Positions 18,522-27,359 of a stretch of DNA of 64,000 nt are shown piece by piece (the stretch's first letter is position 1; each line of letters opens with the position of its first letter). Origin of the DNA: Paenibacillus sp. JCM 10914 (GTDB lineage Bacteria; Bacillota; Bacilli; Paenibacillales; Paenibacillaceae); the NCBI RefSeq assembly GCF_001315105.1, contig NZ_BAZR01000006.1, forward strand, positions 183,760-247,759. Direction: 5' to 3'. The notes under the pieces are model-generated. The model was not told the origin of the DNA. It saw only the letters and a program-made list of their open reading frames with translations, and ran no database searches. The translations under genes and the position numbers were made by a program.

Positions 18522-18535
18522 GTTACAATTGTAAC
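18522..18535. promoter_or_regulatory. Palindrome, candidate operator of the TetR gene
   Basis: GTTACAATTGTAAC is a perfect 14-base palindrome five bases before a -10-like TATACT (18541-18546). It lies between the siderophore operon and the divergent TetR gene. Confidence 0.5.
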
Positions 18536-18578
18536 GATAGTATACTTTATATCCCATAGCAATAGATCGCTTACGGAA

Positions 18579-19178
18579 ATGGACATAATGAAGGAAGTGT
18601 TACATATAGATAATTTCATTGCAGGACAGCAGAAGTCCAAAGAATGGATTACCCTCTCGCTGCTTTATCTTATGGAGACCAAAGCCTACTCTGATATTAA
18701 AATGACGGAGATTGCCAAAAAATCCGGTTTGGCGAGACAAACGATTTATCGTAATTATCAAGATAAAGATGATATTTTATATGAATATTTATGCCATCAA
18801 TATAAATTTTTTGACAGCAGGCTGAGCGAAGGGCAGTTGACTGGCGAAGCTGTGTTCATCTCTTTTTTTCAGAATTGGAAAGACTATACGACGTACCCGC
18901 TATTTCATAATATCCATCTGTCTGACCGCAAAGTTAGACAAATCATCTATCGAAGCCTAGAGTATTATATTCAAAATAATGATGTGATGTATCTGATGTC
19001 GTCTCAACCGTCAACTAGTGAATTTTATGATTATGTTTTTCGTTCCTTAGCTTCTCTCTTGCACAGCTTATTGATTGAATGGACTTTTCAAAGCTATAAG
19101 CAGTCTCCGGAAGAGATGGGCAAGCTTACCTATCAACTTACTGAATCCATACGGCAATACGGTGCTTTAGATTACTAG
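18579..19178 (+). CDS. TetR family regulator beside the siderophore operon
   Basis: 199 residues. The HTH region includes MTEIAKKSGLARQTIYRNYQDKDDILYEYL (about 41-70). The C-terminal domain is rich in aromatic residues. The base composition is visibly more AT-rich than its neighbours. It is divergent from the Fur-controlled siderophore operon and may add a ligand-dependent control to it; that is inference from position. The start is not well defined: ATG at 18579 and ATG at 18588 are both possible and neither has a good ribosome site. Confidence 0.85.
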   Translation: MDIMKEVLHIDNFIAGQQKSKEWITLSLLYLMETKAYSDIKMTEIAKKSGLARQTIYRNYQDKDDILYEYLCHQYKFFDSRLSEGQLTGEAVFISFFQNWKDYTTYPLFHNIHLSDRKVRQIIYRSLEYYIQNNDVMYLMSSQPSTSEFYDYVFRSLASLLHSLLIEWTFQSYKQSPEEMGKLTYQLTESIRQYGALDY

Positions 19179-19275
19179 AAAAGTGTCAAACGTTAGAGGT
19201 AATCTCATGACTGCCGGGTTGTTCATGAAGTAATGAGTCGATTCGAGGTTGTAAGAATTGTGGATTGATGAAAAT

Positions 19276-19325
19276 GCAGGGTGTTTCCGATCTGCTTGCA
19301 GGTCTATGGAAACACCCTGCGGTTC
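19276..19325 (-). terminator. Terminator of trpS
   Basis: GCAGGGTGTTTCC (19276-19288) and GGAAACACCCTGC (19308-19320) pair perfectly over 13 bases. On the minus strand the stem is followed by ATTTTC. Confidence 0.75.
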
Positions 19326-19327
19326 TT

Positions 19328-20311
19328 TCAGAACGTGACGAAGCCCATCGCCTTCTTGGCCGCGAGGAGCGTATCGCTGGCAACGTCGGCCGCTCGCTTC
19401 GCCCCGTCGATCAAGATCCGATCAAGCTCGGATGAATCGACTAGTTGACGGTACTTATCCTGGATAGGCAGCAGCTTCTGGATGACGACCTCGGCCAGTT
19501 CTTTCTTAAAGACGCCATATCCTTGACCTTCATACCGCCTCTCAATGACGGCGATTTCCTCATCGGCGAAGACGGAATAAATCTCGATCAGGTTGCTGAC
19601 AGCCGGCTTCTGCTCCCAGTCGTGGCGCACCTGACCCTCGGAGTCCGTGACGGCTTTGGAGAACTTCCTGCGGATGTCGTCCGGCGAATCCATGAGCAGC
19701 ACGCAGCTGTTCTGATTGGGATTACTCTTGCTCATCTTCTTGCCTGGATCATCGAGTCCCATGATGCGCGAGCCAATATCCTGAATGATCGGCTCCGGTA
19801 ACGTGAAGGTTAAGCCGAACCGTTTGTTAAAGCGCTCAGCCACGTCCCGGGTCAGCTCCAGATGCTGCTTCTGGTCGTCACCGACGGGTACGTGTGTAGC
19901 TTGATAGAGCAGCACATCCGCTGCCATGAGTACCGGATACGTGAACAGAGCAGAGCTAACAACATCCTTGCCTTCCGATTTCTCCTTAAATTGCGTCATG
20001 CGCTTGAGTTCGCCGAAATGCGCCTGCGTCTCGAGCAGCCACCCCAGCTCGGTATGCGCGGGGACTTGGGATTGCAGAAAAATCGTGGATCTACCCGGAT
20101 CGATCCCGGCCGCGAGGTAGAGCGCCGCCACATCTCGGGTCCGTTCGTGAAGCTCCTTAGGGTCTTGGTACACGGTGACGGCATGGTAATCAGGAATGAA
20201 GAAGAAGGATTCGTAGTCATGTTGCAGCTTGACGTACTGTCGCAAGGCACCTCCATATCCCCCGATATTCAGATCCCCACTTGGTTTAATGCCTGATAAT
20301 AATCGTTTCAT
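19328..20311 (-). CDS. trpS: Tryptophanyl-tRNA synthetase
   Basis: 327 residues from the ATG at 20311, which follows GGAGGTGCGAA. It is a class I enzyme that charges tRNA-Trp. KMSKS is intact in GKKMSKSNPNQ. The HIGH-equivalent region reads SGIKPSGDLNIGGYGGA, with NIGG where most TrpRS have a (T/H)xGN sequence. A T-box leader with a UGG specifier lies upstream, so expression should rise when uncharged tRNA-Trp accumulates. The unusual HIGH region suggests a divergent clade, perhaps a second or inhibitor-tolerant copy; the rest of the genome is not visible. Confidence 0.93.
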   Translation of the reverse strand: MKRLLSGIKPSGDLNIGGYGGALRQYVKLQHDYESFFFIPDYHAVTVYQDPKELHERTRDVAALYLAAGIDPGRSTIFLQSQVPAHTELGWLLETQAHFGELKRMTQFKEKSEGKDVVSSALFTYPVLMAADVLLYQATHVPVGDDQKQHLELTRDVAERFNKRFGLTFTLPEPIIQDIGSRIMGLDDPGKKMSKSNPNQNSCVLLMDSPDDIRRKFSKAVTDSEGQVRHDWEQKPAVSNLIEIYSVFADEEIAVIERRYEGQGYGVFKKELAEVVIQKLLPIQDKYRQLVDSSELDRILIDGAKRAADVASDTLLAAKKAMGFVTF

Positions 20312-20344
20312 TTCGCACCTCCTAATGATAGTCAGAACAACACA

Positions 20345-20640
20345 AAAACACCTCATCCCCTATGGGACGAAGTGTAAAAAACTCCGCGGTACCACCCGAA
20401 TTCGACCAGAAGCGTCGCGCCTTGCGCATGACTTGGGATAGCGTATCCCATCATGTCTCCCGTGATAACGGGGGAGTTCCGTCAAGGCCTACTGCGTCGC
20501 GCGAAAGCGAGGGTTCGGGTTGAAGCGAGAAGAGCCATTCACCTATCTTAAAAGTACCGGACCTCACACCTGTCGCCGGCTCGCTTGGACTCTTAATCGA
20601 TACGCTACTACTTCTTCTCATCGCTGTGTGATATGTTGTT
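20345..20640 (-). ncRNA. T-box leader of trpS (Trp specifier UGG)
   Basis: On the minus strand the conserved T-box core GGGTGGTACCGCGG is at 20397-20384. It is followed by a terminator with stem CACTTCGTCCC/GGGATGAGGTG (20374-20349) and a T run. Stem I lies near 20623-20525 with the AGTA-like region GAAGAAGTAGTA. The specifier TGG (20537-20535) sits in GAATGGCTCTTCTC, the expected position. It controls the trpS gene by tRNA-dependent antitermination. Confidence 0.9.
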
Positions 20641-20819
20641 CTTACACCCTTCTCGCTTGCTCACTTCGAGCAGCGGATGAAGGATATGATGAGAATCATT
20701 TCACAGTTGTTATTAGAAGTCAAGTGTAATTAAGGGATAATGATTTTTTTAATAGGTAACCTTTTTCACTAGGAGTGGCACTTAGAGATATAGACATCAG
20801 AGAAGGGAGGTGACGTGGG

Positions 20820-22343
20820 TTGAAGCAGTGGGTGGAAGACGCACAGAGGGGAGAGCGAGGGGCGCAGGCAAAGCTGGTGAAGCATTATACCGGAATGTCA
20901 CTGGCCGTGGCATACGATAAACTGCGGGATGTTCATCTAGCAGAGGATGCCGTCCAAGAGTCATTTGTGGAGGCCTTCCTCCAGTTGGACAAGCTGAGCG
21001 ATGCCGCACGTTTTCCCGGCTGGTTTAAAGTGATCGTAGAGCGTCAATGTTATCGTGTCTTGCGCCGCAAATCTTTCGTAACGGTACCGATTCATGAGAT
21101 AGAGCCGCCCCCCTCGGAGCGTTCACGCGACGTAGAGTCCATCGTGGAGCAGCGGGAGCTGATCCGGCATCTGCATCGCACCGTAGCGGAATTACCGGAC
21201 AGCATGCGTATGGCAGTCCAGCTATATTATTTTCAAGGGTACCATCTCAGCGAAATTGCGGATTATCTGGACGTATCGGTGTCGGCCTTGAAAAAAAGGC
21301 TGTACGATGCACGGCGCAAGCTCAAGAGCACCCTCCACGTCGCCGACTTTGTCTCGGTGTTCACTGACTTGCATGAAGGAGGAGTACGCATGCTGCATAT
21401 TGTGAATGGAGATTCGGTCGGGGATAAGCTCAAACAAGGGAATATCCGCGGGGATATTCTGGTCTGGAGGGAGCTGTATACGTTCGGTCCGGTATTTATG
21501 GAGATGGACACCGATGAGCATCTGAGGGAGAGGGCTGCGTATCTGGAAAGGACGCTCGGCATTCCGCAAACGGAGTTTATAGCCAACTGCAACGCGCAGG
21601 AAAGCAAACTGCGGAATCTTAAGGCCTATGATGAAGTTGTACTCTGGTTTGAGCATGATCTGTACGATCAGACGATGCTGTCGTATCTGCTGCATAAGCT
21701 CAAGGGTTATTCCTTGGGAGATACGAAGCTTAGCCTGCTGTGCATTGGATCTTATCCTGGGATCGAGCTGTTTCGCGGGCTTGGACAGCTTAGTACGGAG
21801 CAGCTCGAGACGCTGTCCGGCACCTGGCAATCCATTGGTGAAGAAGAGCTGGCGCTTGGAAGTCGCGTATGGGAAGCCTATTCATCCGATCAACCGGAGG
21901 TGCATGAGCAGCTGCTGGCGTCAGATACATCGGCTTTGCCTTTTGTTCGGGAAGCCTTTGAAGCCCATCTCTCACGCTGGCCTTTTGCTCACAACGGGAT
22001 TGGAATCATTGAACAGACGATATTGAAGAAGGTGGAGGGTGGAGAGACCAAGCCGCATGCATTATTCCGGAGCGTGGGTGATGAACTGCACGTGCTGGGT
22101 ATGGGTGACCTGGAATTCTGGTATTACTTGTCCACGATGGCGGCAGGTTCCAATCCCTTACTGGAGGTCCAAGGGGTAGTGCCATCAGCCAATTTTAAGC
22201 AGACCTCACCAGCAGATTTCCGCGAGAGCGTCATTAAGCTGACGAGTTTGGGTGCTCGAGTGCTGGCAGGAACGGCCGATGCCGCGGGTCTCTACGCTGT
22301 CGAGAAATGGGTAGGCGGGCTGCATCTGGTAAGAGGCTCTTAA
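20820..22343 (+). CDS. ECF sigma factor-like protein fused to a DUF1835 domain
   Basis: 507 residues from TTG, with GGGAGG nine bases upstream. Residues 1-80 form sigma region 2 (LAEDAVQESFVEAFLQL) and 115-172 form region 4 (LSEIADYLDVSVSALKKRL). From residue 191 the protein continues as a DUF1835-type domain (MLHIVNGDSVGDKLKQGNI) with a long C-terminal part. No signal or membrane segment is present. AAGGAGGAG followed eight bases later by ATG at 21390 could start the DUF1835 part alone (317 residues). No target promoter was recognised. The role of the second domain is unknown; it may sense a ligand or be a separate enzyme. Confidence 0.85.
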   Translation: MKQWVEDAQRGERGAQAKLVKHYTGMSLAVAYDKLRDVHLAEDAVQESFVEAFLQLDKLSDAARFPGWFKVIVERQCYRVLRRKSFVTVPIHEIEPPPSERSRDVESIVEQRELIRHLHRTVAELPDSMRMAVQLYYFQGYHLSEIADYLDVSVSALKKRLYDARRKLKSTLHVADFVSVFTDLHEGGVRMLHIVNGDSVGDKLKQGNIRGDILVWRELYTFGPVFMEMDTDEHLRERAAYLERTLGIPQTEFIANCNAQESKLRNLKAYDEVVLWFEHDLYDQTMLSYLLHKLKGYSLGDTKLSLLCIGSYPGIELFRGLGQLSTEQLETLSGTWQSIGEEELALGSRVWEAYSSDQPEVHEQLLASDTSALPFVREAFEAHLSRWPFAHNGIGIIEQTILKKVEGGETKPHALFRSVGDELHVLGMGDLEFWYYLSTMAAGSNPLLEVQGVVPSANFKQTSPADFRESVIKLTSLGARVLAGTADAAGLYAVEKWVGGLHLVRGS

Positions 22344-22376
22344 GGAAAAAATTTCGCTATACTCACGTAGCAAACC

Positions 22377-22410
22377 CACCAAAGAGCGGCTGTAAAGCTG
22401 CTCTTTGGTG
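22377..22410 (+). terminator. Hairpin after the sigma/DUF1835 gene
   Basis: CACCAAAGAGCGGC and GCTGCTCTTTGGTG form a 14-base stem (one G-T pair) with a 6-base loop. The T tract is weak. Confidence 0.5.
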
Positions 22411-22465
22411 CATTCTGAATCCCAGGCACGTTAGCCGTAGCGTCGCTCCTTAGTAGCATATTGAA

Positions 22466-22507
22466 GGGACGATTCCAACCTGGTTATCGCCAGTTTGAAA
22501 TCGTCCC
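22466..22507 (-). terminator. Hairpin at the 3' side of the SDR gene
   Basis: GGGACGATT pairs with AATCGTCCC, with an inner CTGG/CCAG stem. It lies ten bases beyond the stop of the minus-strand SDR gene and has a weak T tract. Confidence 0.45.
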
Positions 22508-22516
22508 GATTATGTC

Positions 22517-23281
22517 TTACAGATGGGAGCCGCCCGTCGCATCCACGAGCTGTCCTGTCACCCAGCGTCCGTCGGAAGAAGCCAGAAAAGCCACGACATC
22601 GGCTATATCCGATGGCTGCCCGACCCGGCCCAGGGCAGACATCTCGGATGCATGCTGTTGTCCTTCTGGCGTGTGAAGCCATGGCGCATTGACGTCGGTA
22701 TCCACGATACCTGGTAGTACAGCGTTGACGGTAATTCCTCGTGGTCCAAGCAGCTGGGCAAGATGCAAGGTGAAGGTATTGAGGGCGCCTTTGGTTATGT
22801 TGTATGCCATGATGTGTGGATATGCGATGCGGGTAACACCTGATGAGATATTGATGATACGACCTCCGTTACGTAGAAGCGGTAGGGCTTGCTGAACCAG
22901 GAAGAAGGGTGCCTTTACATTAACGGCAATCAGTTCGTCAAAGCTCTCCTCTGTTGTGTCTTCCAGTGTACTTGAGGTCCCGATACCTGCATTATTCACG
23001 AGGATATCGAATCGATGGTCCCCCGTTATTCGCAGAAGCTTCTCTTCAAGCGCAAGAATCAGCCCCTTGGCTCCACTTACAGAGTCTAAGTTGGCACCCA
23101 CGGCTATCGCTTGACCCCCATGTTCCTTAATGGTCTGAACAACCTCTTCCGCCGCATCGCGACGAGTTCCGTAATGGACCACAACCAGCGCTCCTTCCTC
23201 CGCTAGCCGAAGGGCGATACCTCTGCCTATTCCCCGGCTCCCACCTGTCACCAGTGCTGCTTGACCATTTAATCGTTTCAT
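22517..23281 (-). CDS. SDR family oxidoreductase
   Basis: 254 residues from the ATG at 23281 (AGGGGTGGG upstream). A classical short-chain dehydrogenase with cofactor motif TGGSRGIG (12-19), NNAG, catalytic Ser in NISSGV and YNITK. The C-terminal ATGGSHL is typical of FabG-like enzymes. The substrate is unknown. A MerR-type regulator lies 105 bases upstream on the same strand and could control it. Confidence 0.9.
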   Translation of the reverse strand: MKRLNGQAALVTGGSRGIGRGIALRLAEEGALVVVHYGTRRDAAEEVVQTIKEHGGQAIAVGANLDSVSGAKGLILALEEKLLRITGDHRFDILVNNAGIGTSSTLEDTTEESFDELIAVNVKAPFFLVQQALPLLRNGGRIINISSGVTRIAYPHIMAYNITKGALNTFTLHLAQLLGPRGITVNAVLPGIVDTDVNAPWLHTPEGQQHASEMSALGRVGQPSDIADVVAFLASSDGRWVTGQLVDATGGSHL

Positions 23282-23385
23282 ACGTCCCACCCCTTATTTT
23301 TGATTACCTGTAACTGTACACTCTCCAGTACAGGGGAGAGTCAAGGGGGAGTGAGAATAGTGCAAGTTGTGTAGAAGACGTCGTC

Positions 23386-24216
23386 TTACTCTTCCAAGGG
23401 AATTATCAGTTCAGCAAGCCGTGTCTTGCCATAAATATCTTTATCAGCCGTTAGGTAGGTTTCTCGAACTGGTGCGCGGTTGGAGGGAGTGAGGTGTTGT
23501 GAGGAGAGACATGTCCGGAGTTCGGAGGCCGCGGGGCAGTCATTTTCATAGGGATTACAGTGGTGGACAAGTGAGGCAGCTGATTTCAATTCAGGCAGGA
23601 AACCGACATGCACTCGCTCGCTGGCAGGAATGGATATGGTAATCGGAATTGCTACCTCGATATCTACCAGATCGGAATGAGCTCCGTTCCAGTTGTCATG
23701 GTCATGCCATAGGATGGTCATCTGATGTGTATCGTGTTCACCATGAGCGTTGATATACTGCGTAATCTCATCAAGCAGCAGGCATAATTCGCTTCGATGA
23801 ACCTGGTCTCGGATTGAAGCGATTCGCTGAGACGGGACTTTACGGATTGTGATCTGATGGGCGAGATGCTCCACACGACGTTGCTCAAGACGCTTCATAC
23901 TACCATTCACCTCGTCCATCTGCTGCTGGATCGATAGCATCGCTTGTTGCAGTTCATCCATTTTATCGATTAGTTTATTCTTCACGTCATTCGTCTCAAT
24001 ATGGTCATCAAAAAAAGGCTTGAGCTGTTCTAATGTAAAGCCTTGATCTTTAAATGCAGCAATTCGCTTCACCGTCAACAGCTGTTCTTCGGAATAATAC
24101 CGGTACCCGCTCTGCTCATCAACATGGGCGGGTATTAATAGACCGAGCTCATTGTAATATCGTAAGGTTTTTATGGAAATACCGCTGATTTTAGCAAATG
24201 CGCTTATTCGCATCAT
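23386..24216 (-). CDS. MerR family regulator with a ligand-binding-like C-terminus
   Basis: 276 residues. The MerR winged helix (1-70) has KISGISIKTLRYYNELGLL and SGYRYYSEEQL. The dimerisation coiled coil is about 75-115. A C-terminal domain of about 150 residues resembles the GyrI-like/BmrR effector domain in length and position. Such regulators sense hydrophobic drugs and activate nearby genes. The adjacent SDR gene is the nearest candidate target. GGGAGGGAG lies upstream; ATG at 24216 or 24213 both fit. Confidence 0.85.
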   Translation of the reverse strand: MMRISAFAKISGISIKTLRYYNELGLLIPAHVDEQSGYRYYSEEQLLTVKRIAAFKDQGFTLEQLKPFFDDHIETNDVKNKLIDKMDELQQAMLSIQQQMDEVNGSMKRLEQRRVEHLAHQITIRKVPSQRIASIRDQVHRSELCLLLDEITQYINAHGEHDTHQMTILWHDHDNWNGAHSDLVDIEVAIPITISIPASERVHVGFLPELKSAASLVHHCNPYENDCPAASELRTCLSSQHLTPSNRAPVRETYLTADKDIYGKTRLAELIIPLEE

Positions 24217-24538
24217 ATGGTCTGAAGTCTCCCTCCCATGGTTCGTACTTTTACGAATTGTATGGATATCATATCCTGCTGGTGTTCTGTGCGTAAAGAG
24301 GAGACGGGCACTGATAGATAAACAGACAAGCTCGTATCCGTCCCCGGACGGAGGTGAATTTCATTCCCTGGTGGGAATCGAAGCGAAGTGTCCGTATCAT
24401 ATAATGACATCAACGAATTGACGTGAATGTGGTCAGCACCTGAAGGGACGGCAGTAGATCTGAGAGGTCATCCAGCGGATGTTGGCGGGTTCTACGTCCA
24501 AATCTAGCTAAACTCAAGAGAGGGGATAACCAGCGAAG
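24217..24538. other. Intergenic region of 322 bases
   Basis: Divergent spacer between the MerR gene and the phosphotransferase gene. I see a small hairpin (ATTCCC-TGGT-GGGAAT, 24363-24378) and a -10-like TATAAT at about 24399 on the plus strand without a good -35. No convincing gene or known RNA was found. Confidence 0.5.
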
Positions 24539-25342
24539 ATGAAGGGAGCACTGATTGGAAGGGGCCGAAATGCCGAAGTCTACGAATGGGGAGAACGGCA
24601 GGTATTAAAACTATTCGATGCGGATTACCGCCCCGAGTGGATATCATATGAGGCGGAGATGAGTCGAAGGGTTTCGGAAGCGGGCGTGCCGGCTCCGGCC
24701 GTATATGACATATTAGAAATTGAGGGGAGAAGAGGGTTGTTATATGAGCGAATGACGGGCCCAACGATGTTGAATCACGTCTTGTCGTCTCCCCATCAAC
24801 TGTTACGGTGTGCACGGAGCATGGCGAGACTCCAATATGATATTCACGGCTTTACAACGACCATGCTGCCAAGGCAGAAGGAGAAGCTGGAGCATGCCAT
24901 CATGGATGCCAGCGGCATTTTGCCAAATAAGGTGGATGCCATCCTCTCCGTACTCGACTCCATGCCGGAAGGGGAGTCTATCTGCCATGGCGACTTCCAC
25001 CCCGATAATGTAGTGATCACGGAGAAGGGGTGTCGCGCGCTGGATTGGAATGGTGCTTGTGTCGGTCATCCGCTCTGCGACGTGGCCCGAACATCGCTGA
25101 TGTTCCAATCTCCATTTGATCCGCTTGACCTGCCAGCGATCCGGGCGTTTCCTGCCCGGGTGGCACGCATGCTCTGGAACAAAGTCTACATAAAGGAATA
25201 TTGCAGGTTGTCCAATGCCAAGCCAGGGGATATCCAGAAATGGCAGCTGCCTGTGGCAGCCGCCAGGCTGCGAGAGCAGATTCCCGGCGAGCGGGATTGG
25301 CTGCTGGGAATCATCCATGAATACCTTCGAGAATACGCATAA
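24539..25342 (+). CDS. Aminoglycoside phosphotransferase-family (APH) kinase-like protein
   Basis: 267 residues with the protein-kinase-like APH fold. An N-terminal nucleotide-binding loop (GALIGRGRNAEVYEW) and Lys in QVLKLFDAD are followed by the catalytic loop HGDFHPDN near 157-164 and metal-binding Asp in ALDWNGA. All catalytic residues are present. The family phosphorylates aminoglycosides, choline, sugars or other small molecules; the substrate here is unknown and resistance should not be assumed. GAGGGGATAACC lies upstream. It converges with the SgrR-like gene, whose stop is 16 bases away. Confidence 0.87.
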   Translation: MKGALIGRGRNAEVYEWGERQVLKLFDADYRPEWISYEAEMSRRVSEAGVPAPAVYDILEIEGRRGLLYERMTGPTMLNHVLSSPHQLLRCARSMARLQYDIHGFTTTMLPRQKEKLEHAIMDASGILPNKVDAILSVLDSMPEGESICHGDFHPDNVVITEKGCRALDWNGACVGHPLCDVARTSLMFQSPFDPLDLPAIRAFPARVARMLWNKVYIKEYCRLSNAKPGDIQKWQLPVAAARLREQIPGERDWLLGIIHEYLREYA

Positions 25343-25358
25343 AGTTTTTTCGCTAGAG

Positions 25359-27242
25359 TTAGCGCTTAAACCACATCGATTTATAATCCACCCTGCCATT
25401 ACTGGTTAGCCTAACGTTCTGCAAGGAACTCCCCGTATTGACATACACGTAGTGATAGCGGTGATGCAAATAATGAACCAAGTGCTCATTCGTCAGCTTT
25501 TGTTCCAACTGGTGCAACAGCTCCAGCGATTCGCCGGATCCCGCATGGATACGCGCTACGGTGTCTTCCACTACCCGGCGAGCTGAAGGACCGATCATAT
25601 TGGAGATGTTCCCAAAATCGTTCCGCAGCACTTTGATTGCGCTGATGACCGGACTTTGCCCCAATGCAACGCCCCTAATGACGAGGTCGGCTTGAGCCAG
25701 CACTTCCGGCTTGGATAGTTCATGAACTGGGATGACGCTGACCTGGCACTGCACCCCGAGTCTCGCCCAGTGTTGTTGCAGCCACAAGGCTTCGGCTTCA
25801 TAATCGGCCTGAGGCCGAAGCTGTGAAGCGTAGATATGCAAGGTTTCTCCGCCGTACCCCGATTGCGCGATCCATTCCTCAAACATGGCCGCATCCTTTG
25901 TTATCGATGCTGCCCCTTCCCTTGATTGAAACTGTGCGCTGATTTCATGAAACAGGCTATACGCAGGCGAATAATTCTCGGATTGCAATTCTTCCGCGAT
26001 CCGGTGTACAGGTAAGGCCCTGCACAGCGCCTGTCTGAATAAAGCATGATGTTGGGGGCCGGGTTTGTTCATGTTAAAGGTGAAGTAGGACGCCCCGTCT
26101 TCCATGCGCGTCAGCTTCCTCCACGTCGTGGAATCATCTTGAATGGCGGCCGATGAAGTCGGCCCGGCCGTTTTATCACGAAAATCATACTTGTAACTCA
26201 GGAGTTCACTTTCTTGTTGCTTAAGTTCCGGGACCGTTAGTATTTCCACCAAGTCGAGTTCCGGTCGTCCTAGAAAATAATCCTCGTTGGCTTCAAGTAT
26301 CATCATTGCAGCATCAAACCGCACCATCTTATAAGGCCCCGTTCCTACCGGCATTCGATGAAATGCTTCCGGATTGGCTTCCAATACGTCCAGCGGGAGG
26401 ATACAGGTGCCGGTGAAACAGAAATAGTGCGGCAGAATCCGGCTCGGCTCCGTTAATGTAAAGCGGACGATATAGCGACTAACAGCCTCCACTTGAAGCA
26501 TATTCAGACTGTGCCACAGCTCCCTGGATCTCGCGGTGCTGGATGCTCCAATCAGACGCATAAATGTAAGGACGACATCCTCGGCTGTTAGTTCCCGGCC
26601 ATGGTGGAAGGTCACGCCCTTGCGCAGGTAGAAGCACCAGATTCTGCCGTTCTCCTGTGACTCCCAGTGGTGTGCCAGGTGAGGCTGTAAGGTTTGAGTA
26701 GACGCGTCATAACGAACCAGGGTATCCATCACATGTTCAATATAATGACTGTCATGACGGGACAGCGCATGAAGCGGGTCAAGGCTGACGACGCATGGAT
26801 AGAAGGGGTATCTCAAAATATCCCGTTCGTGCTGACCCTTGATCTCAACGCGGTGTCCAAGCTGCTCGCCAAGCCACTGGTGGAATTGCTCCTTGATGCG
26901 GGGGGCGGTATCGGTCAATGAATGAAGGGCCGTGTCGTATTTCCCTTCCAGGATCAATTCCATCGCCAGTCTGGCTTTCACTTCATCTGGATGTAGAAGG
27001 AAGGTGAGTCTGGAGCGCTTTCCCCTACCGGATGCCGGTTCCCACTGAATCCACGCTTGCTCTTGAAGCTGCCGAATCAGCCACTTGGTATGACGGGTGG
27101 TGCAGCAGAGATGGATCTTCATATCCTCGATGCGCGTAGCGAAAGATCGAGCTGCCTCCTGCTGTTCGTGAACAGGCATCAGGGGTGTTTCTTCAGAGTG
27201 ATAGGCCTGATATAGCTGAAAGTAATGATCACTTAGTTTCAT
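25359..27242 (-). CDS. SgrR-like regulator (winged helix plus solute-binding domain)
   Basis: 627 residues. An N-terminal winged helix of about 115 residues (IHLCCTTRHTKWLIRQLQEQAWIQWEP) is joined to an SBP_bac_5-type domain (PFYPCVVSLDPLHA, HLAHHWESQENGRIWCFYLR, LTAEDVVLTFMRL). There is no signal peptide, so it is a cytoplasmic ligand-binding regulator, as in SgrR of E. coli. It is divergent from an MFS exporter 117 bases away, the usual arrangement for this family in Bacilli, and probably controls it. An inverted repeat lies between them. Confidence 0.9.
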   Translation of the reverse strand: MKLSDHYFQLYQAYHSEETPLMPVHEQQEAARSFATRIEDMKIHLCCTTRHTKWLIRQLQEQAWIQWEPASGRGKRSRLTFLLHPDEVKARLAMELILEGKYDTALHSLTDTAPRIKEQFHQWLGEQLGHRVEIKGQHERDILRYPFYPCVVSLDPLHALSRHDSHYIEHVMDTLVRYDASTQTLQPHLAHHWESQENGRIWCFYLRKGVTFHHGRELTAEDVVLTFMRLIGASSTARSRELWHSLNMLQVEAVSRYIVRFTLTEPSRILPHYFCFTGTCILPLDVLEANPEAFHRMPVGTGPYKMVRFDAAMMILEANEDYFLGRPELDLVEILTVPELKQQESELLSYKYDFRDKTAGPTSSAAIQDDSTTWRKLTRMEDGASYFTFNMNKPGPQHHALFRQALCRALPVHRIAEELQSENYSPAYSLFHEISAQFQSREGAASITKDAAMFEEWIAQSGYGGETLHIYASQLRPQADYEAEALWLQQHWARLGVQCQVSVIPVHELSKPEVLAQADLVIRGVALGQSPVISAIKVLRNDFGNISNMIGPSARRVVEDTVARIHAGSGESLELLHQLEQKLTNEHLVHYLHHRYHYVYVNTGSSLQNVRLTSNGRVDYKSMWFKR

Positions 27243-27258
27243 CGATATTCCCCTTCAT

Positions 27259-27307
27259 AAAAGGTGAGATTATGTTTTGATCATATCACACTTTTTCTTC
27301 ACCTTTT
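27259..27307. promoter_or_regulatory. Inverted repeat between SgrR-like and MFS genes
   Basis: AAAAGGTGA (27259-27267) and TCACCTTTT (27299-27307) are inverted copies. A smaller TGAT-CAT-ATCA palindrome lies between them. Candidate operator for the SgrR-like protein. Confidence 0.4.
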
Positions 27308-27359
27308 AGAAGATAGACTTAAGTAAGAGAGAGTTTACTGGAAGGGGAGAATCATCACG

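Noticed and set aside
20660..20720. Fur box ahead of trpS (ATGATTCTCAT)
   Set aside because: The match to the 19-base consensus is only about 12 positions and there is no reason for iron control of trpS.
21222..21830. 202-codon minus-strand ORF
   Set aside because: It is fully antisense to the sigma/DUF1835 gene, has no ribosome site and no family resemblance.
24213..24413. 66-codon minus-strand ORF upstream of the MerR gene
   Set aside because: It overlaps the MerR start region, lacks a ribosome site and shows no recognisable motif.
24539..25342. Aminoglycoside resistance gene
   Set aside because: Only the broad APH fold is supported; the family includes many non-resistance kinases and no resistance-enzyme subfamily motif was recognised.
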